Source: Mycolicibacter terrae
GTDB lineage: Bacteria; Actinomycetota; Actinomycetes; Mycobacteriales; Mycobacteriaceae
Length of the DNA stretch: 64,000 bases
NCBI RefSeq assembly: GCF_010727125.1
Contig: NZ_AP022564.1
Location: 3,720,001-3,784,000, forward strand
Direction: 5' to 3'
The notes beneath the pieces were generated by a model, which saw only the letters and a list, made by a program, of their open reading frames with translations, searched no databases and was not told the DNA's origin. The translations under genes and the position numbers were made by a program. Positions 26,835 through 42,844 of the stretch are shown piece by piece. How positions within the stretch are numbered: the stretch's first letter is position 1; each line of letters begins with the position of its first letter.

Positions 26835-29800
26835 TCAGAACCGGTAGGTGGCGCAGCCGACCTCGACGCCGGAGCCGACGGCCAGGATCAGCGCGACATC
26901 GCCCGGCTTGACCAGCCCGCGCCGCCGAGCGTCGGCGATCTGATAGGGCAGGGTCGAGGTGAACGGGTCACTCGTCCAGCCCTGGGCCTCCAGGTCGACG
27001 AACCGCGACCGGTCCACACCGATACGCGCGGCCAGGTCGTCGAGGGCCGCGCCGGGCAGATACGGCGGCAACACCAGCGCGATGTCCTCGGGATCCAGCG
27101 TCTCCAGGGTCAGCAGCTGCTTGACCGCCGACGGCAGGCAGCTCAGGTAGATCGCCGACAGGTTCGGGTCGCGGTCCACCCGCAGCCAGGTCCGACCGTC
27201 GCGCTCCTGGGTGTGGGTGGCCAGCGCCCCGCGGTACTCCGGGTGGTGTTCGAAGACGAACCGGCCGAAGCCTTCCGGGCCGTTGCTCGGGCTCAGCATG
27301 ATCGCCGACCCGGTCTCCTGAACTCCCCTGCGCGGGTAGCCGCTCTCGACGGTGTTGTTCTCCACCTCCGAAGCCAGCACCATGGCGTGACCGGTCCGGC
27401 CGGCGCCGATCATGCCGGCGGCGATGTGGCAGCCGTTGAGGAAACCGACCGCGCCGTTGAGGATGTCGAACGCGAAGGTCTTGGGGGCATCCGCGGACTC
27501 CGGCTCGGCGTTGACCCCGACTTCACCGGCCACCAGGGTGGCGACCGCCGGTTCGGACAGGAAGTCGTCGCGGTAGATGCCGGCGTGGATCATCAGGCCG
27601 ACCTGCGCGGAGTCCACACCGCTGTCGTCCAGGCAGGCCCTGGCGGCGTCGACCGCGAACGCAATGGAGCTCGGCGGGCCCTGGCCGGCCGGGGCGAGGC
27701 CGATGCCCTCGATACGCACCCGCGGGGTCGCGGGCAGTTCCCGGCGGCCGGTGGTGGACCGCCCGCGGGCGGAGTGGCCGGCCTGGCCGTTGGCGGCACG
27801 TCGCATTCGGTCGGGCAGGTCGTCGAAGGTGTACAGCCCGGTGCCGATGGTCTGTCCCGATCCGGTGATGGACAACACCACGTTATCGCCGGAGTTGATC
27901 CGGCCCGCGTTGATGTAGTCATACAACGCAACGAAATGCGTTGTGGTGGCAGTGTTGCCGCGCTCGGCCAGGTTGCAGATGGTGGTGGCCCGGCTGGCCG
28001 CGCCCGCCCCGAAGACCCGGTTGATGGTCAGGATGGCGTCGTTGATCGACGCCTCGGAGGTCTGGTGCATCAGCAGGTGATCGGCCGTCTCGGGCCGCCA
28101 GCCGTGCCGCTGCATCACCGCCGCGACGTAGGGCACCGAGTGCTTCACCGCGATCGCGGTCTGGGTGACCGAGTCGGTGACCATGATGGCGCCGCCGTGC
28201 GGGCCCTCGGTGGCCTTGGCGATGCACAGCTTGGCGAACTCGCTGTAGGTGGCCAGGTCCAGGTCGTGGAAGCCGACCCGGTCGCTCGCCCCCAGTTCGA
28301 GCACCACCGCCGCGCCGGCGTCGCCGACGGTCAAGCAGGCCAGCCGCGGGTCCATCGGCCCGTCGATCTCCTGCTGCGCGGTTCCGGTGATGTGGCTGAT
28401 GTACTCACCGCTGACCACCAGCGCGTTGCGCACCAGGTGGGTCTTGAGGAAGTCCTGAGCCACGCTGACGCCGGTGAACATGCCCGCGCAGGCGTTGTTG
28501 ATGTCGAAGCACACCGCGTTGGCCAGGCCCAGCTGATCACGCAACTGGGAGGCGGTGCTGGGCTCGAAGGTGAACATGTGCTCCGGGCCGTCGCACCGGG
28601 AGATGTTGCAGGCGATGACCAGGTCTATCTCTTCGGGGGCGTAGCTCGACCGGGACAGGCAGTCGCTGATCGCCTTGCGGCCCAGGTCGATCGAGAACTC
28701 GTCGACGCCGGCCATCCGCCGGTTCTTGATGCCGGTGAGGCGCTCCAGCGGGATCTTCACCTCGTTGACACAGTCGGCCAGCACCTGCTCGGTGGAGACC
28801 GCCCGGGGCGGCAGGTACACGCCGAGGCTTTCAATCACCACGTTGCGCGCCGGACCGGTCTGCGCCGGCTTGATCACCGGTACCGCAGCGGGTTTCGGAG
28901 CGACAGGCGTCTCGGCAACGACCGGTGCGGCCGCGGCCGCGCCGGCGGTGTCCTCGCCGATCGGGCCGAACTCCTCCGCCAGTTCGGCGATGGTGCCGTA
29001 GACGAACATCGACTCCGGGCGCAGCTCCATGCCGAGCTCGCCGACCCGCACCGCGACCTCCAGCGCCTGGGTGGAGGCCCCACCGAGGGCGAAGAAGTCG
29101 TCGGTGACGCCGACGCGCTGCACGTCGAGCACCTCACGCCAGATCTTCGCCAGCGCCTCCTCGGTGCGGTTGCGCGGTGCGACGAACTCTCTCGGCGCCG
29201 CATCGAGATCGTCGTCGGCGGCCAGCAGCGCCCGGCGATCCACCTTGCCGCTGGGCGACAGCGGCAGCAGGTCGGTGGTGCGGAACAGCGCGGGCACCAT
29301 CGCCGCCGGCACCAGGTCCAGCAGGAAGCGGCGCAGCTCCGCGGTGCCCGGCGCGGCGGCGACCGGCACGATATGTGCGATCAGCTGGGTGTTGCCGGAG
29401 GCGTCTTTGCGTGCCACCACGGCGCATTCGGCGATACCCGGATGCTTGGCCAGCGCGGCTTCGACCTCTCCGAGCTCGATGCGGAAACCGTTGATCTTCA
29501 CCTGGTCGTCGCGGCGGCCCAGGTACTCGATGTTGCCGTCGGGCAGATACCGGGCCAGGTCGCCGGTGCGGTAGAGCAGGGCACCTGGAACGGAACTGAA
29601 CGGGTCTTCGCCGAACGCCGCCGCGGTGGCCTCCGGCCGGTTCAGGTAGCCGCGGGCGACGCCGACGCCGCCGATGCACAGCTCGCCGGGCACCCCGATC
29701 GGAACCGGGTTGCCCGCGGCGTCGAGCAGATGGATCGCGATGTTGGCGATCGGTCGTCCGATCGGGATGATGGGACGCGAATCCCCACGCACACAATGAA

Positions 29801-32201
29801 AATGAGTGACGTCGATGGCGGCCTCGGTCGGACCGTACAGGTTGTACAGCTCGGCGGGAAGCATCGCGAAGAACGCATCGCGCAGGTCGGCGGTGAGTGC
29901 CTCACCGCTGCAGAACACCCGGCGCAGCCCGGAGCACGACACCGCCGCGGGTTCGGCCAGAAAACGGCGAAGCATCGACGGCACGAAATGCATCGTGGTG
30001 ACGCGTTCTTCGACGACGGTCCGGGCCAGGTAGCCGGCGTCCTTGTGGCCCTCTGGTTTGGCGATCACCACCCGGGCGCCAACGATCAACGGCCAGAAGA
30101 TCTCCCAGACGAACGGGTCGAAGTTGATCGGGGTCTTGTGCAGCACCCGGTCCTCGGCGGTCAACCGGTAGGCGTCCTGCATCCACAGCAGCCGGTTGCG
30201 GATGCCGGCGTGGCTGTTCAGCGCCCCCTTGGGAGCGCCGGTGGAACCGGAGGTGTACATCAGATACGCCAGCTCGGCGGAGGCCACCTCGGGAGCCGAC
30301 TCCTGCTCCTCCGGTGCCGCCGACGACTGGTCCAGGCAGAGCCGGGCGCCGGTGAAACCCGTTGGCACCTGGGGAAGATGCTGTCGGTGGGTGACGCAGA
30401 CCGGTGCATCCGGCACGTCGGCCAGCATCGCCTCCATCCGCCCGGTGGGCTGGGCGGGGTCCAGCGGCAGGAAGACGCCGCCGGCCTTGAGCACGCCGAG
30501 CAGGGCGATCACCAGATCCTCGGAGCGCTCCAGCAGCACCGGCACCACGGCGGGACCGGCTCCGGCACCGACTCCGAGCTGATTCAGCCGGTGCGCCAGC
30601 CCGTTGGCCCGCCGGTCGAGTTCACGGTAGCTCAGCTCCCGGCCGTCGTAGCTCACCGCGACGGCGTCGGGTGTGCGCGCCGCGGCGGCGGCGACCATCT
30701 CGTGCAGACCGGCCGGAGCATCCGGGTAATCGACCCGGGTCTGGTTCCAGGACTGCAGCTTTGCCCGCTCGGCGTCGGTGAGCAGCGGCAAGCGCGACAC
30801 CGGAGCGTCGGCGGCCCCGGGCTGTACCAACCCGGCCAGCAGCAAGCCGAAGTGCTGCGCCATCGACTCGATGGTGGCGGCGTCGAACAGGTCGGTGTTG
30901 TACTGCAGCGCGAGTTGCAGCGCGTCGTCCTGCTCACCGACCTGCATGGTGATGTCGAACGGTGAGCCGCCCTGGCCGATGTGCAGGGTCTCCAGGGGCA
31001 GCACCCCCGCGCCGGAGGCACCGTCGTCGAACAGCCGAACCTGCTGCCAGGCGAAGGACACCTGGAACAGCGGGGTGCGCCCGGCGTCGCGGGCCGGTCG
31101 CAGTCGCTCGACGAGCAGCGGCAGCGGGTAATCCTGATGCGCGATGGCGCCCAGCACGGTGTCTTTGACCTGGCCCAGCAGCGCAGCGAAGCTCGGGTCC
31201 TCGCGCACGTCGACGCGCAGTGGCAGCGGGTTGGTGACGTAGCCGACCATGCCCATCAGGCCGGCCCGGTCGCGGCAGGCGAACGGTGAACCGATGATCA
31301 GGTCGTCCTGACCGCTGTAGCGGTGCAGCAGCACCGCGTAGGCGGCCAACAGGGTCATGTAGGGCGTCGCGCCGACCGCCCGCCCCACTTGCTTCAGCCC
31401 GGCGGTCACCTGCGCGTCGACGCTGAACCGGTGCAGCGCACCGTCGTAGGTCTGCACGGCCGGTCGCGGCCGATCGGTGGGCAGCGCCAGCGTCGGCAGC
31501 TCACCGCGCAGCGTCTCGCGCCAGTGCTCCCACAGCCGTTCGCCGTCGGGCCCGGCCAGCATCCGGGTCTGCCGCGCGGCGTAGTCGACATACCGGTCGG
31601 CGGGCGGCCCCGCCGGCGGCGTGGGGGCGGTGGCGCCGTGCTCGGCGGCGTACAGCGCACGCAGCTCGTTGAGGATGATGTCGATGGACCAGAAGTCCAC
31701 CGCGATGTGGTGCACCGTCAGCAGCAGCACGTGGTCGTCCGGCCGCTGCAGCAGCGTCAGCCGCAGCACCGGGCCGGTGCGCAGGTCGAACGGCCGGTCG
31801 GTCTCGGTCTGGATCCACTGCTCGAGTTCGGCCGCGTCCGCACCGATGCGATGGGTGGCGATCCGCACGGGCCAGTGCGGGTGGACCAGCCCGACCGGCT
31901 GGCCGTCCCGTTCGGTGTAGGTGGTCCGCAGCATCGGGTGCCGGTCCACCAAGGCCTGGGCGGCCCGCTCGAGGGCACCCACGTCGAGTCGGCCGCCGAT
32001 GCGTCCCGCGTAGGCGACGGTGTAGGCGGCGCTGTCGGGAGCGAGCCGGTGCACGAACCACATTGACCGCTGCCCGTAGGACAGCTCGTGTTCGGACGCC
32101 GCGTTCTGCGCTTTGGCCATCAGCAGCTGCGTCAGCAGTTCGCGCTTCTTCTCCGGCGACAGGCCGGAGATGTCGAGGGGCGGCTCGGGTCGGTCCGTCA
32201 T
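26835..32201 (-). CDS. Nonribosomal peptide synthetase with tandem KASIII tail: C-A-PCP-KASIII-KASIII(degenerate)
   Basis: The 1788-residue enzyme starts with a docking-like helix (LSPEKKRELLTQLLMAKAQ). The condensation domain (about 38-460) has HHIAVD. The adenylation domain (500-985) has YTSGSTGAPKG, NLYGPTEAA and GKVDRRAL, and pocket residues read D-P-W-H-F-S-L-I-D-K, close to serine. The carrier domain has phosphopantetheine Ser1042 (LGGAST). The first KASIII/thiolase-fold domain (1117-1460) has a full triad: Cys1238 in NNACAGMF, His1379 in LMHQTS, Asn1416 in ERGNTATT. The second (1495-1788) keeps the fold but lacks Cys, His and Asn. There is no thioesterase. It follows the PKS after 3 bp. 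Confidence 0.93.
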   Translation of the reverse strand: MTDRPEPPLDISGLSPEKKRELLTQLLMAKAQNAASEHELSYGQRSMWFVHRLAPDSAAYTVAYAGRIGGRLDVGALERAAQALVDRHPMLRTTYTERDGQPVGLVHPHWPVRIATHRIGADAAELEQWIQTETDRPFDLRTGPVLRLTLLQRPDDHVLLLTVHHIAVDFWSIDIILNELRALYAAEHGATAPTPPAGPPADRYVDYAARQTRMLAGPDGERLWEHWRETLRGELPTLALPTDRPRPAVQTYDGALHRFSVDAQVTAGLKQVGRAVGATPYMTLLAAYAVLLHRYSGQDDLIIGSPFACRDRAGLMGMVGYVTNPLPLRVDVREDPSFAALLGQVKDTVLGAIAHQDYPLPLLVERLRPARDAGRTPLFQVSFAWQQVRLFDDGASGAGVLPLETLHIGQGGSPFDITMQVGEQDDALQLALQYNTDLFDAATIESMAQHFGLLLAGLVQPGAADAPVSRLPLLTDAERAKLQSWNQTRVDYPDAPAGLHEMVAAAAARTPDAVAVSYDGRELSYRELDRRANGLAHRLNQLGVGAGAGPAVVPVLLERSEDLVIALLGVLKAGGVFLPLDPAQPTGRMEAMLADVPDAPVCVTHRQHLPQVPTGFTGARLCLDQSSAAPEEQESAPEVASAELAYLMYTSGSTGAPKGALNSHAGIRNRLLWMQDAYRLTAEDRVLHKTPINFDPFVWEIFWPLIVGARVVIAKPEGHKDAGYLARTVVEERVTTMHFVPSMLRRFLAEPAAVSCSGLRRVFCSGEALTADLRDAFFAMLPAELYNLYGPTEAAIDVTHFHCVRGDSRPIIPIGRPIANIAIHLLDAAGNPVPIGVPGELCIGGVGVARGYLNRPEATAAAFGEDPFSSVPGALLYRTGDLARYLPDGNIEYLGRRDDQVKINGFRIELGEVEAALAKHPGIAECAVVARKDASGNTQLIAHIVPVAAAPGTAELRRFLLDLVPAAMVPALFRTTDLLPLSPSGKVDRRALLAADDDLDAAPREFVAPRNRTEEALAKIWREVLDVQRVGVTDDFFALGGASTQALEVAVRVGELGMELRPESMFVYGTIAELAEEFGPIGEDTAGAAAAAPVVAETPVAPKPAAVPVIKPAQTGPARNVVIESLGVYLPPRAVSTEQVLADCVNEVKIPLERLTGIKNRRMAGVDEFSIDLGRKAISDCLSRSSYAPEEIDLVIACNISRCDGPEHMFTFEPSTASQLRDQLGLANAVCFDINNACAGMFTGVSVAQDFLKTHLVRNALVVSGEYISHITGTAQQEIDGPMDPRLACLTVGDAGAAVVLELGASDRVGFHDLDLATYSEFAKLCIAKATEGPHGGAIMVTDSVTQTAIAVKHSVPYVAAVMQRHGWRPETADHLLMHQTSEASINDAILTINRVFGAGAASRATTICNLAERGNTATTTHFVALYDYINAGRINSGDNVVLSITGSGQTIGTGLYTFDDLPDRMRRAANGQAGHSARGRSTTGRRELPATPRVRIEGIGLAPAGQGPPSSIAFAVDAARACLDDSGVDSAQVGLMIHAGIYRDDFLSEPAVATLVAGEVGVNAEPESADAPKTFAFDILNGAVGFLNGCHIAAGMIGAGRTGHAMVLASEVENNTVESGYPRRGVQETGSAIMLSPSNGPEGFGRFVFEHHPEYRGALATHTQERDGRTWLRVDRDPNLSAIYLSCLPSAVKQLLTLETLDPEDIALVLPPYLPGAALDDLAARIGVDRSRFVDLEAQGWTSDPFTSTLPYQIADARRRGLVKPGDVALILAVGSGVEVGCATYRF

Positions 32202-32204
32202 CGG

Positions 32205-39341
<7,137 letters not shown>

Positions 39342-39413
39342 CGATCGCGTCTCCCGTATGGCTAACGAAGATTGGTTTTAGATATTGGGCCCAAAGATCC
39401 CGTAGGCAACCTG

Positions 39414-39430
39414 ATTAAGGCTACATTAAG
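39414..39430. promoter_or_regulatory. ATTAAG direct repeat in the PKS upstream region
   Basis: ATTAAG occurs at 39414-39419 and 39425-39430, exactly 11 bp apart, in an AT-rich gap upstream of the PKS gene. Direct repeats with this period are typical sites for OmpR/PhoB-family regulators such as RegX3, whose gene is adjacent. The rest of the 39342-39514 gap shows no terminator or RNA gene. Confidence 0.35.
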
Positions 39431-39514
39431 AAGCAGGACGTCAATCCCGTGATTTTCGGCGACATCGCCCACACCGGGCAAGTCAGGTGACCGATCAGCC
39501 AGACGGCTGCGGCG

Positions 39515-40198
39515 TCAGCCCTCCAGCTTGTATCCGAGACCCCGCACGGTAACCAGGTGCACGGGATTGGCCGGGTCGGCCTCGATCTTGGACCGCAGTC
39601 GCTTGACGTGGACATCCAGGGTCTTGGTGTCGCCGACATAATCGGCGCCCCACACCCGGTCGATCAACTGGCCGCGGGTGAGCACCCGGCCGGTGTTACG
39701 CATCAGGTATTCGAGCAGGTCGAACTCCTTGAGCGGCAAGGTGATCTGTTCGCCGTTGACCATGACCACGTGCCGTTCGACGTCCATGCGCACCGGGCCG
39801 GACTCCAGCACCCCCTCCCCGACACCGCCCTCGTCGTCGCCGCCACGGCGCAGCACCGCCCGGATCCGGGCGATCAGTTCGCGGGCCGAATACGGCTTGG
39901 TCACATAGTCGTCGGCCCCGAGTTCCAGGCCGACGACCTTGTCGATCTCGCTGTCGCGGGCAGTGACCATAATCACCGGCACGCTGGAGCGGACCCGCAA
40001 CTGCTTGCAGACGTCGGTGCCCGACATCCCCGGAAGCATCAGGTCCAGCAACACGATGTCGGCGCCGACCCGGTCGAACTCGGCCAGAGCCGCGGGCCCG
40101 TCGGTGACCACGGTCGCCTCGAAACCCTCCTTGCGCAGCAGGAACGCCAGCGGGTCCGCCAGCGACTCCTCGTCCTCAACGATCAACACGTGTGTCAT
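39515..40198 (-). CDS. regX3: Response regulator RegX3
   Basis: The 227-residue OmpR/PhoB-family regulator has a receiver domain with acidic pocket VEDEE, phosphoacceptor Asp52 in DIVLLDLMLPG and Lys in YVTKPYS. A winged-helix output domain follows (LPLKEFDLLEYLMRNTGRVL, TLDVHVKRLRSKI, RGLGYKLEG). Partner of SenX3, it controls phosphate-starvation genes in mycobacteria. It is separated from senX3 by a repeat-like spacer instead of a direct overlap. Confidence 0.97.
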   Translation of the reverse strand: MTHVLIVEDEESLADPLAFLLRKEGFEATVVTDGPAALAEFDRVGADIVLLDLMLPGMSGTDVCKQLRVRSSVPVIMVTARDSEIDKVVGLELGADDYVTKPYSARELIARIRAVLRRGGDDEGGVGEGVLESGPVRMDVERHVVMVNGEQITLPLKEFDLLEYLMRNTGRVLTRGQLIDRVWGADYVGDTKTLDVHVKRLRSKIEADPANPVHLVTVRGLGYKLEG

Positions 40199-40260
40199 CG
40201 CTGCTGCTCCTCCTCATCGCTCCGCACGCTCCGCTCTGCATCGTCGACAGCAGGTGTCAT
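40199..40260. repeat. MIRU-like 62-bp unit between senX3 and regX3
   Basis: The senX3 stop context (minus strand GAGCAGCGATGACAC) is duplicated 62 bp downstream at the regX3 start. The unit between contains GATGCAGAGCGGAGCG and GCGATGAGGAGGAGC. Mycobacterial interspersed repetitive units are known to sit at exactly this junction and to insert at overlapping ATGA stop-start sites. This looks like one short copy. Confidence 0.65.
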
Positions 40261-41441
40261 CGCTGCTCTTCTTCCCTTCGCTCCGAATCGGCTTGGTAGG
40301 CGGGAATCGCCAGGGTGAACGTCGAACCGGTGCCCGGCTGGCTCCACAGCGTGATGCTGCCGTTGTGGTTGGCCGCCACGTGCTTGACGATGGCCAACCC
40401 GAGCCCGCTGCCACCGGTCGCCCGCGAGCGCGCCTTGTCGCTGCGGAAGAACCGCTCGAAGACGCGCTGCTGGTCCTTCCGCGCGATTCCGATGCCGCGG
40501 TCGGTGACGGCGATCTCGACGAAGCCGTCCCGGCTGCGCCGGCTGATCGACACCTGCGAGCCGTGTGGCGAGTAGGCGATCGCGTTCGACACCAGGTTAG
40601 CCAGTGCGGTGACCAGAAGGGGCTCGTCGCCGAGCACCCGATAGCCGCTCGGGGCGTCGGTGGTGATGGTGATCTCCGCGTTGTCGGCGGCCACCTTGTG
40701 CCGGGAGATCGCCTCGTTCACCACACTGTCGACGTCGACGGCGCCCAGATCCGGCAGCGGATCGGCGCCCTGCAGCCGGGACAACTCGATCAGCTCGCCG
40801 ATCATGCTGGCCAGCCGGTTCGCCTCCACCAGCACCCGCTCGGCGAACGGGCGGACCGCCTCGGGGTCGTCGGCGGAGGCCAGCAGCGCCTCGGCGAGCA
40901 GGCCCATCGCCCCGACCGGGGTCTTGAGTTCATGGCTGACGTTGGCCACGAAGTCGCGCCGGCTGGCCTCCATCCGCGCCTGTTCGGACTGGTCGTCGAC
41001 GATCACCACCGCGAACCGACGATCCACGTCGGACAGCAACCGGGCGTACCCTCGCACCGCGGACAGATCCGGCCGGGTGGCCCCGGCCGATCGCTTGGCC
41101 GCCGAGAGGTCGAACACCACGTCCTCCTCACCGGAGAGTGCCCGCTGCGCGGCCTCCCAGGCGCCGTCGTCGAGCAGCCGGCCGTGCACCAGGCCCAACT
41201 CGGAGGCGCGCTCATTGAGGTAGACGACGTCGCGGTGGGTGTCGACGACGGCGATCCCCAACGAGGCGTGCGCGACGATCCGCTGCAGCATCTGCGCGAC
41301 GGTGATCCCCGCCCGTTCGGTGGTCACCCGCCGGCGCCGCGCGGCCAGCAGGGGCGACAGCCAGAAACCGGCCGCCGCGCCCACCACGAGCGCCGGCAGT
41401 GCCGACACCGCGGCGAGCGTCAGCGCCGAAGTCGCAGCCAC
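40257..41441 (-). CDS. senX3: Sensor histidine kinase SenX3
   Basis: The 394-residue membrane kinase has an N-terminal hydrophobic region ([20 protein letters not shown]), a PAS domain (about 50-150), and the phosphorylated His near residue 170 in [11 protein letters not shown]. The ATP lid motifs are [19 protein letters not shown] and [12 protein letters not shown]. It phosphorylates RegX3 in response to phosphate limitation. Start is GTG 41441. The C-terminus is highly charged (SERREEEQR). Confidence 0.97.
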   Translation of the reverse strand: MAATSALTLAAVSALPALVVGAAAGFWLSPLLAARRRRVTTERAGITVAQMLQRIVAHASLGIAVVDTHRDVVYLNERASELGLVHGRLLDDGAWEAAQRALSGEEDVVFDLSAAKRSAGATRPDLSAVRGYARLLSDVDRRFAVVIVDDQSEQARMEASRRDFVANVSHELKTPVGAMGLLAEALLASADDPEAVRPFAERVLVEANRLASMIGELIELSRLQGADPLPDLGAVDVDSVVNEAISRHKVAADNAEITITTDAPSGYRVLGDEPLLVTALANLVSNAIAYSPHGSQVSISRRSRDGFVEIAVTDRGIGIARKDQQRVFERFFRSDKARSRATGGSGLGLAIVKHVAANHNGSITLWSQPGTGSTFTLAIPAYQADSERREEEQR

Positions 41442-41524
41442 GGCAAAATCGTACGCAGGTCGACCGCGCTATCTGGCCAGCGTTCGACCCCGACGTGCGT
41501 CGAGTGTGAATTCAGGGGGAAGAT

Positions 41525-41541
41525 TTCACCCGTTTTCCACC
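41525..41541 (-). promoter_or_regulatory. Candidate RegX3 autoregulatory repeats before senX3
   Basis: TTCACC (41525-41530) and TTCCACC (41535-41541) are spaced about 10 bp apart, inside an imperfect inverted repeat GAATTCAGG...CCTGAAATTC. The spacing suits an OmpR-family response regulator. The rest of the 41442-41568 gap shows no other signal. Confidence 0.35.
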
Positions 41542-41568
41542 TGAAATTCATGCTGGCGGGCGCTGCGG

Positions 41569-42318
41569 CTACTTGGCGCCCTGGCCGGCCACCGCCGCGG
41601 CCCCGGCCGCGGCCGCCTCGGGGTCCAGGTAGGCACCGCCGGTGAGGGTCGGACGCAGGTCGGCGTCCAGGTCGTAGCGCAGCGGGATACCGGTGGGGAT
41701 GTTCAGTCCGACCACCTCCTCATCCGACATCTGATCGAGGTACTTCACCAGCGCCCGCAACGAGTTGCCGTGCGCCGCGATCAGCACCGTCTTGCCGCAC
41801 CGCAGGTCCGGGATGACGACGTCGGTGTAGTACGGCAGGAAGCGCGCCACCACATCGGCCAGGCACTCGGTCAGCGGACCGCCGCCGATGTCGGCGTAGC
41901 GCGCGTCGGTGTCCTGGCTGTAGCGGCTGCCGGCCTCGATCGGCGGCGGCGGGGTGTCGTAGCTGCGCCGCCACGTCATGAACTGGTCATCGCCGTAGCG
42001 CGCCTTGGTGGCGGCCTTGTCCAGGCCCTGCAGCGCGCCGTAGTGGCGTTCGTTGAGCCGCCAGGTGCGCCTGACCGGGATCCAGTGCCGGTCGGCGGCG
42101 TCCAGGGCCAGGTTCGCGGTGGTGATCGCCCGGCGCAGCAGCGAGGTGTAGACCACGTCCGGCAGCAGGTCGTGCTCGACCAGCAGCTTGCCGGCGCGGA
42201 CCGCCTCGGTGCGGCCCTTGTCGGTCAGGTTGACGTCCATCCAGCCGGTGAACTGGTTACTGGCGTTCCATTCGCTCTCTCCGTGGCGCAGCAGCACCAG
42301 CGTGGCAGTCTCAGACAT
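41569..42318 (-). CDS. gpm1: 2,3-bisphosphoglycerate-dependent phosphoglycerate mutase
   Basis: The 249-residue glycolytic enzyme interconverts 3- and 2-phosphoglycerate. It has the phosphohistidine motif [12 protein letters not shown], then [23 protein letters not shown] and the second histidine in [14 protein letters not shown] 42318 gives the usual 249-residue length; an upstream in-frame start at 42351 would overlap the neighbouring gene. Confidence 0.97.
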   Translation of the reverse strand: MSETATLVLLRHGESEWNASNQFTGWMDVNLTDKGRTEAVRAGKLLVEHDLLPDVVYTSLLRRAITTANLALDAADRHWIPVRRTWRLNERHYGALQGLDKAATKARYGDDQFMTWRRSYDTPPPPIEAGSRYSQDTDARYADIGGGPLTECLADVVARFLPYYTDVVIPDLRCGKTVLIAAHGNSLRALVKYLDQMSDEEVVGLNIPTGIPLRYDLDADLRPTLTGGAYLDPEAAAAGAAAVAGQGAK

Positions 42319-42331
42319 GCCGGCCAGTGTC

Positions 42332-42844
42332 TCAGTCACCGTCGCGGTCAATCAAATGCTCGAACGCCTGCAGGTTCTGCAGCGACTGCCCGGTGGACAC
42401 CCGCCACTCCCACTCCTTCTGGATGGAGGAGGCAAATCCCAACTCCAGCAACGTGTTGAAGTCGAAGTCGACGGCTTCGAGCACCTGCCCGAGTACCCGG
42501 TCGATCTCCTCGGCGGTCACCGAAGCCAGCGCCATCCGGCCGACCAGGTAGATGTCGCCGACGTTGTCCAGGGTGTAGGCCACCCCGTAGAGCCGGCGGT
42601 TGCGCTTGAGCAGAAAGCGGTAGACCCCGGCGTGGTTCTCATCGGGCTTGCGGCAGACGAAGGCCTCGACGCGCACCGAGTGCTCCCCGACGCTGAGGAT
42701 CGTGTTGGTCTTGAGCTTGCGTTCGCCGGGCAGCTCGACGACCACCCCCGGCAGCCCGCCGTGTGCGCCGGGGAACTGCGAGTAGGTCAGCTCTGCCGTC
42801 TTGAGGGTGTCCTCGATGAGCTGTTGGACGTCGCTGCGGTTCAC
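42332..42844 (-). CDS. YbjN-domain protein (Rv0487-like)
   Basis: The 170-residue protein begins [14 protein letters not shown] and has the two-layer YbjN/DUF1790 fold resembling type III secretion chaperones ([37 protein letters not shown]). The biochemical role is unknown. GTG 42844 overlaps the mshA stop as GTGA, implying translational coupling to mycothiol biosynthesis. Confidence 0.87.
   Translation of the reverse strand: MNRSDVQQLIEDTLKTAELTYSQFPGAHGGLPGVVVELPGERKLKTNTILSVGEHSVRVEAFVCRKPDENHAGVYRFLLKRNRRLYGVAYTLDNVGDIYLVGRMALASVTAEEIDRVLGQVLEAVDFDFNTLLELGFASSIQKEWEWRVSTGQSLQNLQAFEHLIDRDGD

Noticed and set aside
26616-30965. 1449-codon open frame on the plus strand opposite the synthetase
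   Set aside because: It is a shadow of the C-A-PCP-KASIII gene: composition is Arg/Gly/His-rich, with no domain, and it arises from high GC at third positions.
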